From assembly GCF_040066175.1 (NCBI RefSeq), contig NZ_JBEAAM010000018.1, positions 20,013 through 84,012 of the forward strand: 64,000 nucleotides of DNA, read 5' to 3'. The number at the start of each line of letters is the position of its first letter. The stretch's first letter is position 1. This stretch comes from Solimonas sp040066175. Lineage in GTDB: Bacteria > Pseudomonadota > Gammaproteobacteria > Nevskiales > Nevskiaceae. The notes below the pieces were generated by a model. It was not told the origin of the DNA. It worked only from the letters and a program-made list of their open reading frames with translations, and did no database searches. The translations under genes and the position numbers were made by a program. Below are positions 26,982 to 36,032 of this stretch, piece by piece.

Positions 26982-28375
26982 GGACTCACCTGCGGCAGAT
27001 CGAAGCGGATGCACAACCCGCCACCGGGTGCGACCTCGGCATGGATGCTGCCGCCATGCGCCTCGACGATCGAGCGGCAGATCGCAAGCCCCAGACCGGC
27101 GCCGCCATCGGCGCGCGAGCGTGCGGACTCGGCGCGGTACAGGCGGTCGAACAGGCGCGGCAAGGCGTCGGCGGGAACACCGGGACCGGCGTCGCAGATC
27201 GAGTAGCGCACGCCGTCAGCGGCGACCGCGACGCTCAGGCGCAGCGGCCCCGGCGGCTGTGCATGGCGCAGCACGTTCTCCAGCAGGTTGCCGAGCACCT
27301 GCGCGATGCGCTGCGCATCGACCGCGATCGCGGGCAGCCCCGCGCCGGCGTCCAGTTCGACGGCGAACCCGGCGGCACGCAGGCGCGCATCGAAGCGCGC
27401 CTGCGCCTCGCGCAGCAGCGTCGCCGGATCCACCGGCTCGCGCTGCAGGCGCAGCGCGCCGGACTCGGCCACAGACAGCAGGTGCAGGTCATCGACCAGC
27501 GCCGCCAGCCGCAGCACCTCCTGCTGCAGCGACCGCAGGCGCTGCGGCTCGGGCGCACGCACGCCATCGACCAGGGCCTCCAGCTCGCCGCGCAGCACGG
27601 CGATCGGCGTGCGCAGCTCGTGGGCGATGTCGGCCAGCCACTGGCGCTGCCGGTCGTCGTAGCGCTGCAGCGCCTCGGCCAGGCGATTGAAGTCGGCGGC
27701 GAGCCGGCCGAGCTCGTCGCGCCGCCGCGTGTCGATGCGCGTGGCGAACTCGCGGCGGCTCAGCGCCGCAGCGCCGTCCGACAGCTGGCGGATCGGACGC
27801 AGGATCAGCGCGCTGCTCAGTGCGGCGAACAGTGCCGCGACCGGCAGACCGAGCAAGCCGATGCGCAGCAGGCTGCGGCTCTGGCGCTGCGCGAATCCCG
27901 CCTCGTCGGGCGCGATCCAGTTCGGCACCGGCGGCCGCACGACATGACCGACGACGGCGCCGCCCGATTCGATCGGCACGCGCAGAGGCTCCCGGTGGAG
28001 CGGCGGCAGCGGCGGACCGGCGACACGCGCGCCGTTGGCGTCGAACACGGTCAGCGGCGCGCGTAGCGGCGGAACCCGCGGCACGAGGTTTCCGTCGGCA
28101 CGCGCGCCGTCGCGACGCTCGTCCGGCGGCCACGGTCGTGGACGGCGCCGCAGTTCACGGGCCGACTCGGCGGCGCGACGCAGGTCCGGCGTCTTCGCGT
28201 ACTGTTCCGCGATGCGCTCGGCCACGTCCTCCATGCGCTGCCGCTCGCGCGCCTCGACGTAAACCGAGAAGCTGCTCGCGGTCTGCTGACGCACGACCAG
28301 CAGGGCGCCGGCGAGCAGCGTCACCGCGGCGAGCACCTGGACCGCGAACAGTTTCCAGAACAGCGACATGTGCAT
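26978..28375 (-). CDS. Sensor histidine kinase (BaeS-like)
   Basis: Membrane sensor kinase of 465 aa. Helix 1 is at residues about 7-26, a periplasmic region of about 140 residues follows, and helix 2 is at about 173-193. Then come a HAMP domain and the H-box DIAHELRTPIA with His252. N, G1 (DAGPGVP) and G2 (GGAGLGLAICR) boxes are intact. It is the first gene of the pair with the response regulator and is divergent from a small periplasmic protein gene, a typical target layout for envelope-stress systems. Confidence 0.92.
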   Translation of the reverse strand: MHMSLFWKLFAVQVLAAVTLLAGALLVVRQQTASSFSVYVEARERQRMEDVAERIAEQYAKTPDLRRAAESARELRRRPRPWPPDERRDGARADGNLVPRVPPLRAPLTVFDANGARVAGPPLPPLHREPLRVPIESGGAVVGHVVRPPVPNWIAPDEAGFAQRQSRSLLRIGLLGLPVAALFAALSSALILRPIRQLSDGAAALSRREFATRIDTRRRDELGRLAADFNRLAEALQRYDDRQRQWLADIAHELRTPIAVLRGELEALVDGVRAPEPQRLRSLQQEVLRLAALVDDLHLLSVAESGALRLQREPVDPATLLREAQARFDARLRAAGFAVELDAGAGLPAIAVDAQRIAQVLGNLLENVLRHAQPPGPLRLSVAVAADGVRYSICDAGPGVPADALPRLFDRLYRAESARSRADGGAGLGLAICRSIVEAHGGSIHAEVAPGGGLCIRFDLPQVSP

Positions 28376-28525
28376 GACCGTATCTTACGGAGCGCGGGCG
28401 CGGGGCCGGCATGCGCACGCGCAGTCCACGCGCTTTCTCCACACAATCCCCACGCTGCACGTCCATGCTCCACTCCGACGGCCGCGGCCCGCCGCGGCCG
28501 GCTCGCCCCACGATGGAGACACCCG

Positions 28526-28981
28526 ATGACACCACTGAAACTCGATCCGCGACTGACGCGCATCCTCGCCGGTGCCGCGCTGCTGGGCGGCGCCGTGCTC
28601 TACGTCGGCACCGTGCACGCCGCGGACGCGCCACCCGCCGGCAGCGCCGACGAACGGGCGCTGCGCATGCACCAGCCTTCACTGGGTCGCATGATCGTCG
28701 GCAATGCGCTGGTCAAGGAACTGGCCGAGCGCAGCGGCCGGCCGCCCGCCGAGATCGAAGCGCTGCTCAAGGACGATGGCCCGCGCGCGGCCGCGCAAAC
28801 GCTGGGCCTCGATCGCGCGGCGATGCAGGCGGCGATGCAGGCCGCACACAAGCACGCGATCCTGCAGGCGCAGCAGGCGCAGCTGATCTCGGCCGAACAG
28901 GCGCGGATCCTGCTCGAAAGCCCGCCGCCGCGGCGCCCCTGGCGCGACGATCCCGAGCGCGGCGGACCGGATCGGCGCTGA
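28526..28981 (+). CDS. Predicted periplasmic helical protein
   Basis: Exported protein of 151 aa of unknown function. An N-terminal hydrophobic segment (LTRILAGAALLGGAVLYVGTV) ends at AADA, probably a cleaved signal. The rest is Ala/Gln/Glu-rich helix and a Pro/Arg tail. It lacks the LTxxQ motifs of Spy/CpxP. The ATG at 28526 has GGAG upstream. Being divergent from the BaeSR-like kinase suggests it is a target or accessory of that system. Confidence 0.68.
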   Translation: MTPLKLDPRLTRILAGAALLGGAVLYVGTVHAADAPPAGSADERALRMHQPSLGRMIVGNALVKELAERSGRPPAEIEALLKDDGPRAAAQTLGLDRAAMQAAMQAAHKHAILQAQQAQLISAEQARILLESPPPRRPWRDDPERGGPDRR

Positions 28982-29004
28982 GCGCGGACCGTCGCCCAAA
29001 GAAA

Positions 29005-29027
29005 AACCCCGGCCGCTGGCCGGGGTT
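29005..29027 (-). terminator. Intrinsic terminator of cspA
   Basis: A perfect 10-bp stem (AACCCCGGCC/GGCCGGGGTT) with a 3-nt loop. Read on the minus strand it is followed by TTTTTC. It lies 24 nt after the cspA stop codon and may also reduce readthrough from the plus-strand gene. Confidence 0.88.
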
Positions 29028-29050
29028 CGGTAATTCGGTGTCCTGGAAGA

Positions 29051-29263
29051 TCAGAGCGGACGAATCGCTGCCGCCTGCAGACCCTTGGGGCCGCGGCGCA
29101 CTTCGAACTGCACCTTCTGGCCTTCCTTGAGCGTCTTGAAACCCGTGCCCTGGATTTCGCGGAAATGGGCGAACAGATCTTCACCGCCGCCTTCCGGGGT
29201 GATGAAGCCGAAGCCCTTGGCATCGTTGAACCACTTCACGGTGCCGGTGGAGAGATTAGACAT
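29051..29263 (-). CDS. Cold-shock domain protein
   Basis: Single cold-shock domain, 70 aa, binding single-stranded RNA/DNA. RNP1 is KGFGFITPEGG and RNP2 is DLFAHFREIQG. The ATG at 29263 starts MSNLSTGTVKWFNDAKG, the normal start. It has its own predicted promoter about 110 nt upstream, leaving a long 5' leader as in cspA-type genes, and its own terminator. Confidence 0.95.
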   Translation of the reverse strand: MSNLSTGTVKWFNDAKGFGFITPEGGGEDLFAHFREIQGTGFKTLKEGQKVQFEVRRGPKGLQAAAIRPL

Positions 29264-29379
29264 ACGACGTTCCCTATTGTTACTGATTGAGGCCGGGCTG
29301 CCCGCCCGTGGGGCATGCGGTCGGAGGGTCCGCCGAGGGCACAACCACCCGGAACACCCGCCCAGCGCATGCGTGCCGG

Positions 29380-29408
29380 ACTCTACACGGTCCCTTTTCG
29401 ACTGTCGA
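29380..29408 (-). promoter_or_regulatory. Predicted sigma-70 promoter of the cold-shock gene
   Basis: TCGACA (-35, five of six matches) and TAGAGT (-10, four of six) are separated by exactly 17 nt on the minus strand. The start would fall near 29373, giving a leader of about 110 nt before the cold-shock ATG. Confidence 0.55.
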
Positions 29409-29425
29409 TGAGGGAAACACCGCGT

Positions 29426-30244
29426 TCAGTCGGGGCGTCCGAGCGTGTCGGCGAACGCGCGCAAGCGGCGTGGATACTCGGCACCGGCCACGGCGACCAG
29501 GTCGTTGTGACCGGCGCCGTCCAGCCACCAGGACTGGCGCGCGCTCGGCGCAGCGCGCAGCAGACGCTCCCCGTGCCAGAACGCAACGATGTCGTCGCGC
29601 CGCCCGTGGATGACCAGGACCGGGCAACGCACCGAACGGATCCGCGACAGATTGTCGAAGCGGTCCATCGGCAGCAGCGGTACGCGCGTGAGCACCCGGT
29701 AGGCGCTGACGAAGGCGCTCTCGACGATCAGCCCGGCGACCGGCTCGGACGCGGCCAGCTCGATCGCCGGAGCCGCTCCCACCGAGCGCCCGTGCAGGAT
29801 CAGCCGTGACGGATCGATGCCCAGCGCCTGCGTCGCGTGGCGGTACACCGCGCGCGCGTCCTCGAGCGCGCCCTGCGTGGTCGGCCGCACGCGGTCGCTG
29901 GCGCCGTAGCCGCGATAGTCGTAGGCGAGCACCGCGAAACCGGCGCCGCGCAGCAGCGCGAGGACGGGCGCCACATGGCCGAGATCCTCGGCGTTGCCGT
30001 GGCTGTAGAGCAGCGTGTAGCGTGCCACCGGGTTCGGCAGATACAGCGTCGCCACGCGCACCCCGTCGCTGGTCTGGACGAGGTACAGGCCGGGCATCTC
30101 GCCGGCATAGCTGGATGGCGGCGGCTGGAAGATCATCGCGTCGGCGGCGAGCCGCGCGAAAACGGTCGCGCCGATCCAGGCGAGCGCGAGCACCAGTGCG
30201 AGGTCGAGCATGGAACGCCGGACGGGTAGGTCCATCGTCCGCAT
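29426..30244 (-). CDS. BEM46-like alpha/beta hydrolase, membrane anchored
   Basis: Hydrolase of 272 aa with an N-terminal transmembrane helix (residues about 12-32). Features are YSHGNAEDLGHV (oxyanion), LHGRSVGAAPAIELA (nucleophile Ser), VIHGRRDDIV (acid) and a terminal His in GAGHNDL. Similar to BEM46/FrsA-like proteins with unknown substrate. The ATG at 30244 and the in-frame ATG at 30235 are equally supported. It is divergent from rdgC. Confidence 0.83.
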   Translation of the reverse strand: MRTMDLPVRRSMLDLALVLALAWIGATVFARLAADAMIFQPPPSSYAGEMPGLYLVQTSDGVRVATLYLPNPVARYTLLYSHGNAEDLGHVAPVLALLRGAGFAVLAYDYRGYGASDRVRPTTQGALEDARAVYRHATQALGIDPSRLILHGRSVGAAPAIELAASEPVAGLIVESAFVSAYRVLTRVPLLPMDRFDNLSRIRSVRCPVLVIHGRRDDIVAFWHGERLLRAAPSARQSWWLDGAGHNDLVAVAGAEYPRRLRAFADTLGRPD

Positions 30245-30377
30245 CTTAGGCGACTGGACGCTCGAAACACGCGCCGTCCGGCCATCGGTGCGACCCCGGC
30301 CCTGCCACCCGCCGAGTTGCTATGATCCGCGCCCCCCGCCGCCCGCCCCGCGCGGCCACGCCCCTTCTCACGACACC

Positions 30378-31274
30378 ATGTGGTTCAAGAACTTCACCAT
30401 CTACCGGCTGCCGCCGGGCTGGACGCGCACGCCCGGCGAGATCGAGGCGACGCTGTCCGCATTTCCCCTGCAGCCCTGCACCGGCCTGAACCTGCACAGC
30501 CGCGGCTTCGTGCCGGTCAACGACGCCGGCCAGTTCGCCTACGGCCAGGACCGGCAGGTGCTGATCGCGATGGGCCACGAGGAGAAGCTGCTGCCGGCAT
30601 CGGTGGTCAACCAGGCCGCCGGCGAACGCATCCAGAAACTGGAAAACGACAAGGGTTTCAAGCTCGGCCGCAAGGCCAGGCGCGAGATCAAGGAACAGGT
30701 CGCTCTCGAACTGACGCCGCGCGCCTTCTCGCGCCGCCGCGAGACCCGCGGCTGGTTCGACTTCGCCGGCGGCTGGCTGGTCGTGGACACCAGCGCGCCG
30801 ACGCGCGCCGATGATTTCACGCAGACGCTGCGCAACGCGCTCGGCGAACTGCCGGTCACACCGCTGCAGTCGGAGCCGTCGATGGACGCGCTGATGACGG
30901 CCTGGCTCGCCGCCAGGGAGGCCCCCGGCGCATTCGACCTCGACGACGAATGCGAACTGACCGTGCCCGACGAGAACAAGGCGACCGTGCGCTACCTGCG
31001 CCACGCCCTCGACGGCAAGGACATCGCCGGACACCTGTCCAACGGCAAGGTCGTCAAGCGCCTCGCGCTGACCTGGAAGGACCGGCTCAGTTTCGTCATC
31101 GACGACAAACTGCAGCTGCGCAGACTCAAGTTCCTCGACATGGAGCGCGTGCGCGATGAGAGCGACGGCCTGCCACCGGAACAGCAGTTCGAGATCGATT
31201 TCGCGCTGATGAGCGGCGAGTACGCGGCGCTGCTCAAGGATCTGGCCGCGGCGGTGAACGCGGCGCGTGACTGA
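30378..31274 (+). CDS. rdgC: Recombination-associated protein RdgC
   Basis: Nucleoid-associated, DNA-ring-forming protein of 298 aa that modulates RecA. The start MWFKNFTIYRLPP and the middle segments GFVPVNDAGQFAYG and EKLLPASVVNQ are diagnostic. The ATG at 30378 gives the family start. No close operon partner. Confidence 0.95.
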   Translation: MWFKNFTIYRLPPGWTRTPGEIEATLSAFPLQPCTGLNLHSRGFVPVNDAGQFAYGQDRQVLIAMGHEEKLLPASVVNQAAGERIQKLENDKGFKLGRKARREIKEQVALELTPRAFSRRRETRGWFDFAGGWLVVDTSAPTRADDFTQTLRNALGELPVTPLQSEPSMDALMTAWLAAREAPGAFDLDDECELTVPDENKATVRYLRHALDGKDIAGHLSNGKVVKRLALTWKDRLSFVIDDKLQLRRLKFLDMERVRDESDGLPPEQQFEIDFALMSGEYAALLKDLAAAVNAARD

Positions 31275-31379
31275 ACGCCCTGCCATCAACGACGCTGATG
31301 CAGTCCGATCAACAACATTCAATGGACCGATCGCCGCGCTGACGGTACCGTGTGCGCCCGTCCTCATCCGCACGGCAGC

Positions 31380-32072
31380 ATGGGCGCGATCTATCTCATC
31401 CGTCACGGTCAGGCGTCTTTCGGCGCGCGCGACTACGACCAGCTCTCCGCCACCGGCGAGCAACAGGCCACCGTACTCGGCACGAGCCTGAGACAGCGCA
31501 TCGCACGCGCCGATCGCGTGCTGTGCGGCAGCATGCGCCGCCACCGGCAGACTGCCGAAGGCGCGCTGCGCGCGATGGGCCTGGAGCCACGATGGGAAGA
31601 GGACGCCGGCTGGAACGAATACGACCACGTCGCCGTGCTCGCCGCCCACCAGCCGCGCTGGGCGGACCCCTCGGCGATGAAAGCCGAGCTGGCGGCGCTG
31701 CCCGACGCGCGTGCGGTGTTCCAGCGGGAGTTCGAGAAGGCGATCGCGCGCTGGATCGGTGGACTGCACAACGACGACTATCCGGAGAGCTGGGCCGGCT
31801 TCTGCGCACGCATCGAGCACGCGCTGCTGCGTCTGCGCGAGCGCCTGACCAGGTCGCAGACTGCGCTGGTGTTCACCTCCGGCGGACCGATCACCGCCGT
31901 CGTGCAGCAACTGCTGCACCTGCAGGACGAGAAGGCCTTCCGCCTGAACTGGACGCTGGCGAACGCGGCGATCACCAAGCTGATCTATTCCGAACGCGGC
32001 CTGCACCTGTCCTCGCTCAACGACCACGCCCATTTCGAGGGCGTGCATCCCGACCTGATCACCTACCGTTAG
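31380..32072 (+). CDS. Histidine phosphatase (phosphoglycerate-mutase superfamily)
   Basis: Histidine phosphatase of 230 aa. The catalytic motif is YLIRHGQASFG near residue 5, and the second His is unclear: FTSGGPITAV has Gly-Gly-Pro where the classical partner is usually GH. That makes this the variant branch that lacks the canonical second histidine, so activity is uncertain. The ATG at 31380 is chosen over an upstream in-frame start at 31350. The next gene (SDR) starts 10 nt downstream. Confidence 0.82.
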   Translation: MGAIYLIRHGQASFGARDYDQLSATGEQQATVLGTSLRQRIARADRVLCGSMRRHRQTAEGALRAMGLEPRWEEDAGWNEYDHVAVLAAHQPRWADPSAMKAELAALPDARAVFQREFEKAIARWIGGLHNDDYPESWAGFCARIEHALLRLRERLTRSQTALVFTSGGPITAVVQQLLHLQDEKAFRLNWTLANAAITKLIYSERGLHLSSLNDHAHFEGVHPDLITYR

Positions 32073-32082
32073 GCCCTTACCG

Positions 32083-32829
32083 ATGCGCAAGAACATCCTG
32101 ATCACCGGCGCCAGCTCCGGCCTGGGCCGCGGCATGGCGATCGAATTCGCCAAGCTCGGCTGCAATCTCGCGCTTTGCGCGCGGCGCACCGACCGCCTCG
32201 AAGCCCTCAAGGCCGAATTGACTGCGGCGCATCCCGGTATCCACGTCGCCATCCGCGCGCTCGACGTCAACGACTACGACGCGGTGTTCGCCGTGTTCCG
32301 TGCGTTCCGCGAGGAGCTGGGCACGCTCGATCGCGTCATCGTCAACGCCGGCCTCGGCAAGGGCCGGCCGGTCGGCACCGGCTACTTCCACGCCAACCGC
32401 CAGACCGCGGAGACCAACTTCGTCGCCGCGCTCGCGCAGTGCGAAGCGGCGGTCGAGATCTTCCGCGAACAGAACGCCGGACACCTGGTGACGATCTCGT
32501 CGATGAGCGCGATGCGCGGCATGCCGAAGAACCTGACCACCTACGCCGCGACCAAGGCCGGCCTCGCGGCACTGTCCGAGGGCATCCGCGCCGACCTGCT
32601 GCAGACGCCGATCAAGGTGACGACGCTGTTCCCCGGCTACATCCGTTCCGAGATCAACGAGAAGGTGCAGAAGACGCCGTTCATGGTGGATACCGAGACC
32701 GGCTGCCGCGCCCTGGTCCGGGCCATCGAACGCGAGCCGGTCAAGGCCTGCGTGCCGTGGTGGCCCTGGACGCTGATCGGCCTGCTCATGCGGCATCTGC
32801 CATTGTCGATGGTGGCGCGGATGGGCTGA
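32083..32829 (+). CDS. Short-chain dehydrogenase/reductase
   Basis: SDR of 248 aa. The cofactor motif is LITGASSGLGRGMA, the structural NAG motif is VNAGLGKG, and the active site has Ser in ISSMSAM with YAATK (Tyr-x-x-x-Lys). A hydrophobic C-terminus (WTLIGLLMRHLPL) suggests membrane association. It follows the phosphatase by 10 nt and converges on the GGDEF-EAL gene. Confidence 0.88.
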   Translation: MRKNILITGASSGLGRGMAIEFAKLGCNLALCARRTDRLEALKAELTAAHPGIHVAIRALDVNDYDAVFAVFRAFREELGTLDRVIVNAGLGKGRPVGTGYFHANRQTAETNFVAALAQCEAAVEIFREQNAGHLVTISSMSAMRGMPKNLTTYAATKAGLAALSEGIRADLLQTPIKVTTLFPGYIRSEINEKVQKTPFMVDTETGCRALVRAIEREPVKACVPWWPWTLIGLLMRHLPLSMVARMG

Positions 32830-32859
32830 GCCGCCAGCGGAGCCGTCTCAGCCGGGATT

Positions 32860-35052
32860 TCAGCTGCGGCTGGCGGTGCCGTCGTGCAGCCAGGCGGCGA
32901 CCTCGCCACCGGGCATCGGCCAGGCGTAGTGCCGGCCCTGCGCGACCGCGCAGTCGCGCTCGCGCAGGAACATCGCCTGCCCTTCGGACTCGACGCCTTC
33001 GGCGATCACCACCAGCCCGAAGGTGCGGCCGAGCTGGATGATCGCCTCGGCGAGCGCGCGATCGCTGGCATCGATCATCAGGCCATGCACGAAGCTCTGG
33101 TCGAGCTTGAGTTCGTGCACCGGAAACCGCTTGAGGTAGTGCAGGCTGGAGAAGCGTGTGCCGAAGTCGTCGATCGACAGGCCGACACCGAGCTCGCGCA
33201 GCGCCTTGAGGACGGCCAGCGTTGCGTCGGTGCATTCGAGCATGACGTTCTCGGTGATTTCGAGCGTCAGGTCGCCGGGCATCAGCCGATAGGTCTGCAC
33301 GAGCCGGCGGACGCGTTCGACGACATCGTCACTGCGGAATGCCCTCGCCGTCACGTTGACCGACACGGCACCGGCCTCGATCCCCTGGGACCGCCACGCC
33401 GCCCGCTGCGCGCAGGCGCGGTGCAGGACGTACTCATCGAGCGCCTCGATGAAACCAGCGTCCTCCGCCAGTGGCACGAACAGACCCGGCGAGATCTCGC
33501 CGCGCACCGGGTGGCGCCAGCGCGCCAGCGCCTCGAAGCCATAGACACGGCCATCGGCCAGCGTGACCTGCGGCTGATAGACCACGTCGAGCGCGCCATC
33601 GGCGATGGCACGCCGTAGCGCCGACTCAAGCTCCAGGCGTTCGATGACCGCCTCGTTCATCTGCGGCTGGAAGAACCGGTACGTGTTGCGGCCCGCGGAC
33701 TTGGCCTGGTACATGGCGACGTCCGCATTGCGCTGCAGCGTGTCGAAATCCACGGCATCTTCCGGGGCGAGGCTGATGCCGATGCTCGCGCTGGGGGTCA
33801 GTTCGATCCCATCCACCCGGATCGGCTCGGTCAGCCGCGCCAGCAGATGTTCGGCAACGACGCGCGCCTGGGGCTCGCCCGTGTCGGGCAGCAGCACGAC
33901 GAACTCGTCTCCACCGAAGCGCGCGACCGTGTCGGTCGCACGCCGCTCGGCGCACAGACGCTCGGCGACGGTCTTGAGCATGCGGTCGCCGGAGTGGTGA
34001 CCGAGCGAGTCGTTGACGTTCTTGAAGCGGTCGAGATCGACGAACAGCAGGGCGAGCGGCTTGTGCTCGCGGACCGCGCGTGACAGGGCCATCTGCGCGC
34101 GGTCACGCAGCAGCGTCCGGTTGGCGAGACCGGTCAGCGGGTCGTAGTAGGCCAGATGCTGGATCTGCCGCTCGGCCTCCTCGTGCTCGATCGCCAGGCT
34201 GCACAGGTGCACGCAGGCATCGACGATGCGGCGATGGAACGGGCTGGCCGCGCGCGGCTCGCGGTAATAGACGGCGAAAGTCGCCGCGACCCGGCCGCTG
34301 CGCAACCGGATCGGACTGGACCAGCAGGCCGCGAGTCCCAGCGGCAGGGCCAGCGCACGATAGTCGTCCCACAGGGGATCGTGCGCGATATCGGTCACCT
34401 CGACGGGCTCGCCGCGCCAGGCCGCAGTGCCGCAGGAACCGGCCCTGGGACCGATCGGCACCCCGTCGATCGCCTGGCTGAACACCGGCGGCATGCTCGG
34501 TGCCGCGCACGGATGGACCCGTCCGTCCTTGCTGATCAGCAGTACCGTGCAGATCGCCTCCGGTGCCATCGTCTCGAAGCCGCGGCACAGCAGTTCCATG
34601 ACCACCTGGATCGGCTTGCCGACGGCCACGGCTTCGAGCACCTCGTGCTGCAGACGCTGGATGCTCTCGCCTTCCTGACGCACCCCGAGGTCGCGCACCT
34701 GCGCTGCGATCCAGCGCTCGTCGCCGATCGTCAACGGACGCAGCGTCAACTCGATCGCGCGCCCGTCACGCAACGTCAGGGCGAGCGACTGGCGAACCTC
34801 GGCATCACCCGTCCCCATGGCCGCGATGACCTCACGCCACCGGGCGTCTTCGACGGCCGGAAACAGCTCGCAGACGTCCCAGTCCGGACACGCGGCGCAG
34901 TCGGCGGGCACCAGTCCGCGGAAGCCACGGTTGCAGAGCCGCACCCGGCCCTGCGGATCAAGCCAGGCGAACGCGCCCGGCACCTGTTCCAGCATCGCAT
35001 CGAGCAGATGCTCGGCGACGTCTCCGGCTGGTATCGGCTTGGACTGGGCCAT
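32860..35052 (-). CDS. GGDEF-EAL protein with PAS and GAF sensory domains
   Basis: c-di-GMP turnover protein of 730 aa. Domain order is a PAS-like N-terminus (1-110, with the Cys-rich segment DCAACPDWDVC), GAF (about 150-310, containing CGTAAWRGEPVEVTDIAHDP), GGDEF (about 330-470) and EAL (about 485-725). GGDEF is intact with an I-site RxxD (RATD) five residues before it. The EAL site is also complete: EALARW, the Asn in NVTARAF, ITEN, DDFGT, Lys in ELKLDQSF, AEGVES and the terminal Q. It is soluble, with no membrane helices, and is divergent from an SDR gene. Confidence 0.92.
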   Translation of the reverse strand: MAQSKPIPAGDVAEHLLDAMLEQVPGAFAWLDPQGRVRLCNRGFRGLVPADCAACPDWDVCELFPAVEDARWREVIAAMGTGDAEVRQSLALTLRDGRAIELTLRPLTIGDERWIAAQVRDLGVRQEGESIQRLQHEVLEAVAVGKPIQVVMELLCRGFETMAPEAICTVLLISKDGRVHPCAAPSMPPVFSQAIDGVPIGPRAGSCGTAAWRGEPVEVTDIAHDPLWDDYRALALPLGLAACWSSPIRLRSGRVAATFAVYYREPRAASPFHRRIVDACVHLCSLAIEHEEAERQIQHLAYYDPLTGLANRTLLRDRAQMALSRAVREHKPLALLFVDLDRFKNVNDSLGHHSGDRMLKTVAERLCAERRATDTVARFGGDEFVVLLPDTGEPQARVVAEHLLARLTEPIRVDGIELTPSASIGISLAPEDAVDFDTLQRNADVAMYQAKSAGRNTYRFFQPQMNEAVIERLELESALRRAIADGALDVVYQPQVTLADGRVYGFEALARWRHPVRGEISPGLFVPLAEDAGFIEALDEYVLHRACAQRAAWRSQGIEAGAVSVNVTARAFRSDDVVERVRRLVQTYRLMPGDLTLEITENVMLECTDATLAVLKALRELGVGLSIDDFGTRFSSLHYLKRFPVHELKLDQSFVHGLMIDASDRALAEAIIQLGRTFGLVVIAEGVESEGQAMFLRERDCAVAQGRHYAWPMPGGEVAAWLHDGTASRS

Positions 35053-35195
35053 GCGCGCTCCGTCGCCTTCCCTCCGTGGCGAGCCTCCAGAATAGAACGA
35101 TCTGCGGTCCACGCACAGGGCGCCGCCGGCACACCCTCGGCAAGCCGGAGCGATGTCGATAACATCGCGCAGCCCCACTTGGAACCCCCAGCCCC

Positions 35196-36020
35196 ATGTC
35201 GAACGCCATCGCAGGCAAGACCATCGTCATCACCGGCGCGTCCAGCGGCATCGGCGAGGCCACGGCGCTGCACCTGGCGCGTCGCGGCGCGCGCCTGTGC
35301 CTGGTGGCGCGGCGCGCCGACGAACTGGCGCGCGTGCAGACCGAGATCCGCGCGCTGCGCGCCGAGGCGTGGATCTACCCGACCGACCTGTCCAAGTCCG
35401 GCGAGGTCGAGGCCTGTGCCGATGCCCTGCTCGCCGAGCATCCGCGGATCGACGTCCTCGTCAACAACGCCGGCCGCTCGATCCGCCGCCCCGTGCGCGA
35501 ATCCCTGGACCGCATCCACGACTTCGAGCGCACGATGGACCTGAACTACTTCGCCGCGGTGCGCCTGACGCTGCGCCTGCTGCCGGGGATGCTCGAACGC
35601 CGCAGTGGACAAATCGTCAACGTCTCCAGCATGTCCACGCTGATGCCGACGCCGCGCTTCGCCGCCTACGTCGCCAGCAAGTCGGCGCTGGAAGGCTTCT
35701 CGCGCACGCTGGCCGCGGAGCTGGTCGGCAGCGGCGTGCAGGTCAGCGTGGTCAACTTCCCGCTGGTGAAGACGGCGATGACGGCCCCCACCGCGGTCTA
35801 TCGCTACCTGCCGCAGATGGACGTGGACGACGCCGCCGAGTGGATCGTCCGCGCGATCGACAAACGGCCTTACCGCGTCGCCAACCGGCTCGGCGAAGCC
35901 TGGAACGCCGCGACCGCGCTGCTGCCGGGCCCGACCGTGCACTGGACCGGACGCCTGTTCCAGGTGGTCGGCAAGCGCCTGCAGCAGCGCGCGGAGCGCG
36001 ACGCACGACCTGCTGAATGA
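35196..36020 (+). CDS. Short-chain dehydrogenase/reductase
   Basis: SDR of 274 aa. Motifs are VITGASSGIGEATA, NNAGRSIRRP, VSSMSTLM and YVASK (Tyr-x-x-x-Lys). The C-terminal 60 residues carry a hydrophobic patch. Followed 12 nt later by a VOC protein gene, so probably first of a short operon. Confidence 0.88.
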   Translation: MSNAIAGKTIVITGASSGIGEATALHLARRGARLCLVARRADELARVQTEIRALRAEAWIYPTDLSKSGEVEACADALLAEHPRIDVLVNNAGRSIRRPVRESLDRIHDFERTMDLNYFAAVRLTLRLLPGMLERRSGQIVNVSSMSTLMPTPRFAAYVASKSALEGFSRTLAAELVGSGVQVSVVNFPLVKTAMTAPTAVYRYLPQMDVDDAAEWIVRAIDKRPYRVANRLGEAWNAATALLPGPTVHWTGRLFQVVGKRLQQRAERDARPAE

Positions 36021-36032
36021 ACGGAGAGTGCC

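Noticed and set aside
28481..29130. Overlapping frames in the region of the periplasmic protein and terminator
   Set aside because: Biased to Arg/Ala and running into the cspA terminator; only the 28526 frame has a signal peptide and ribosome-binding site.
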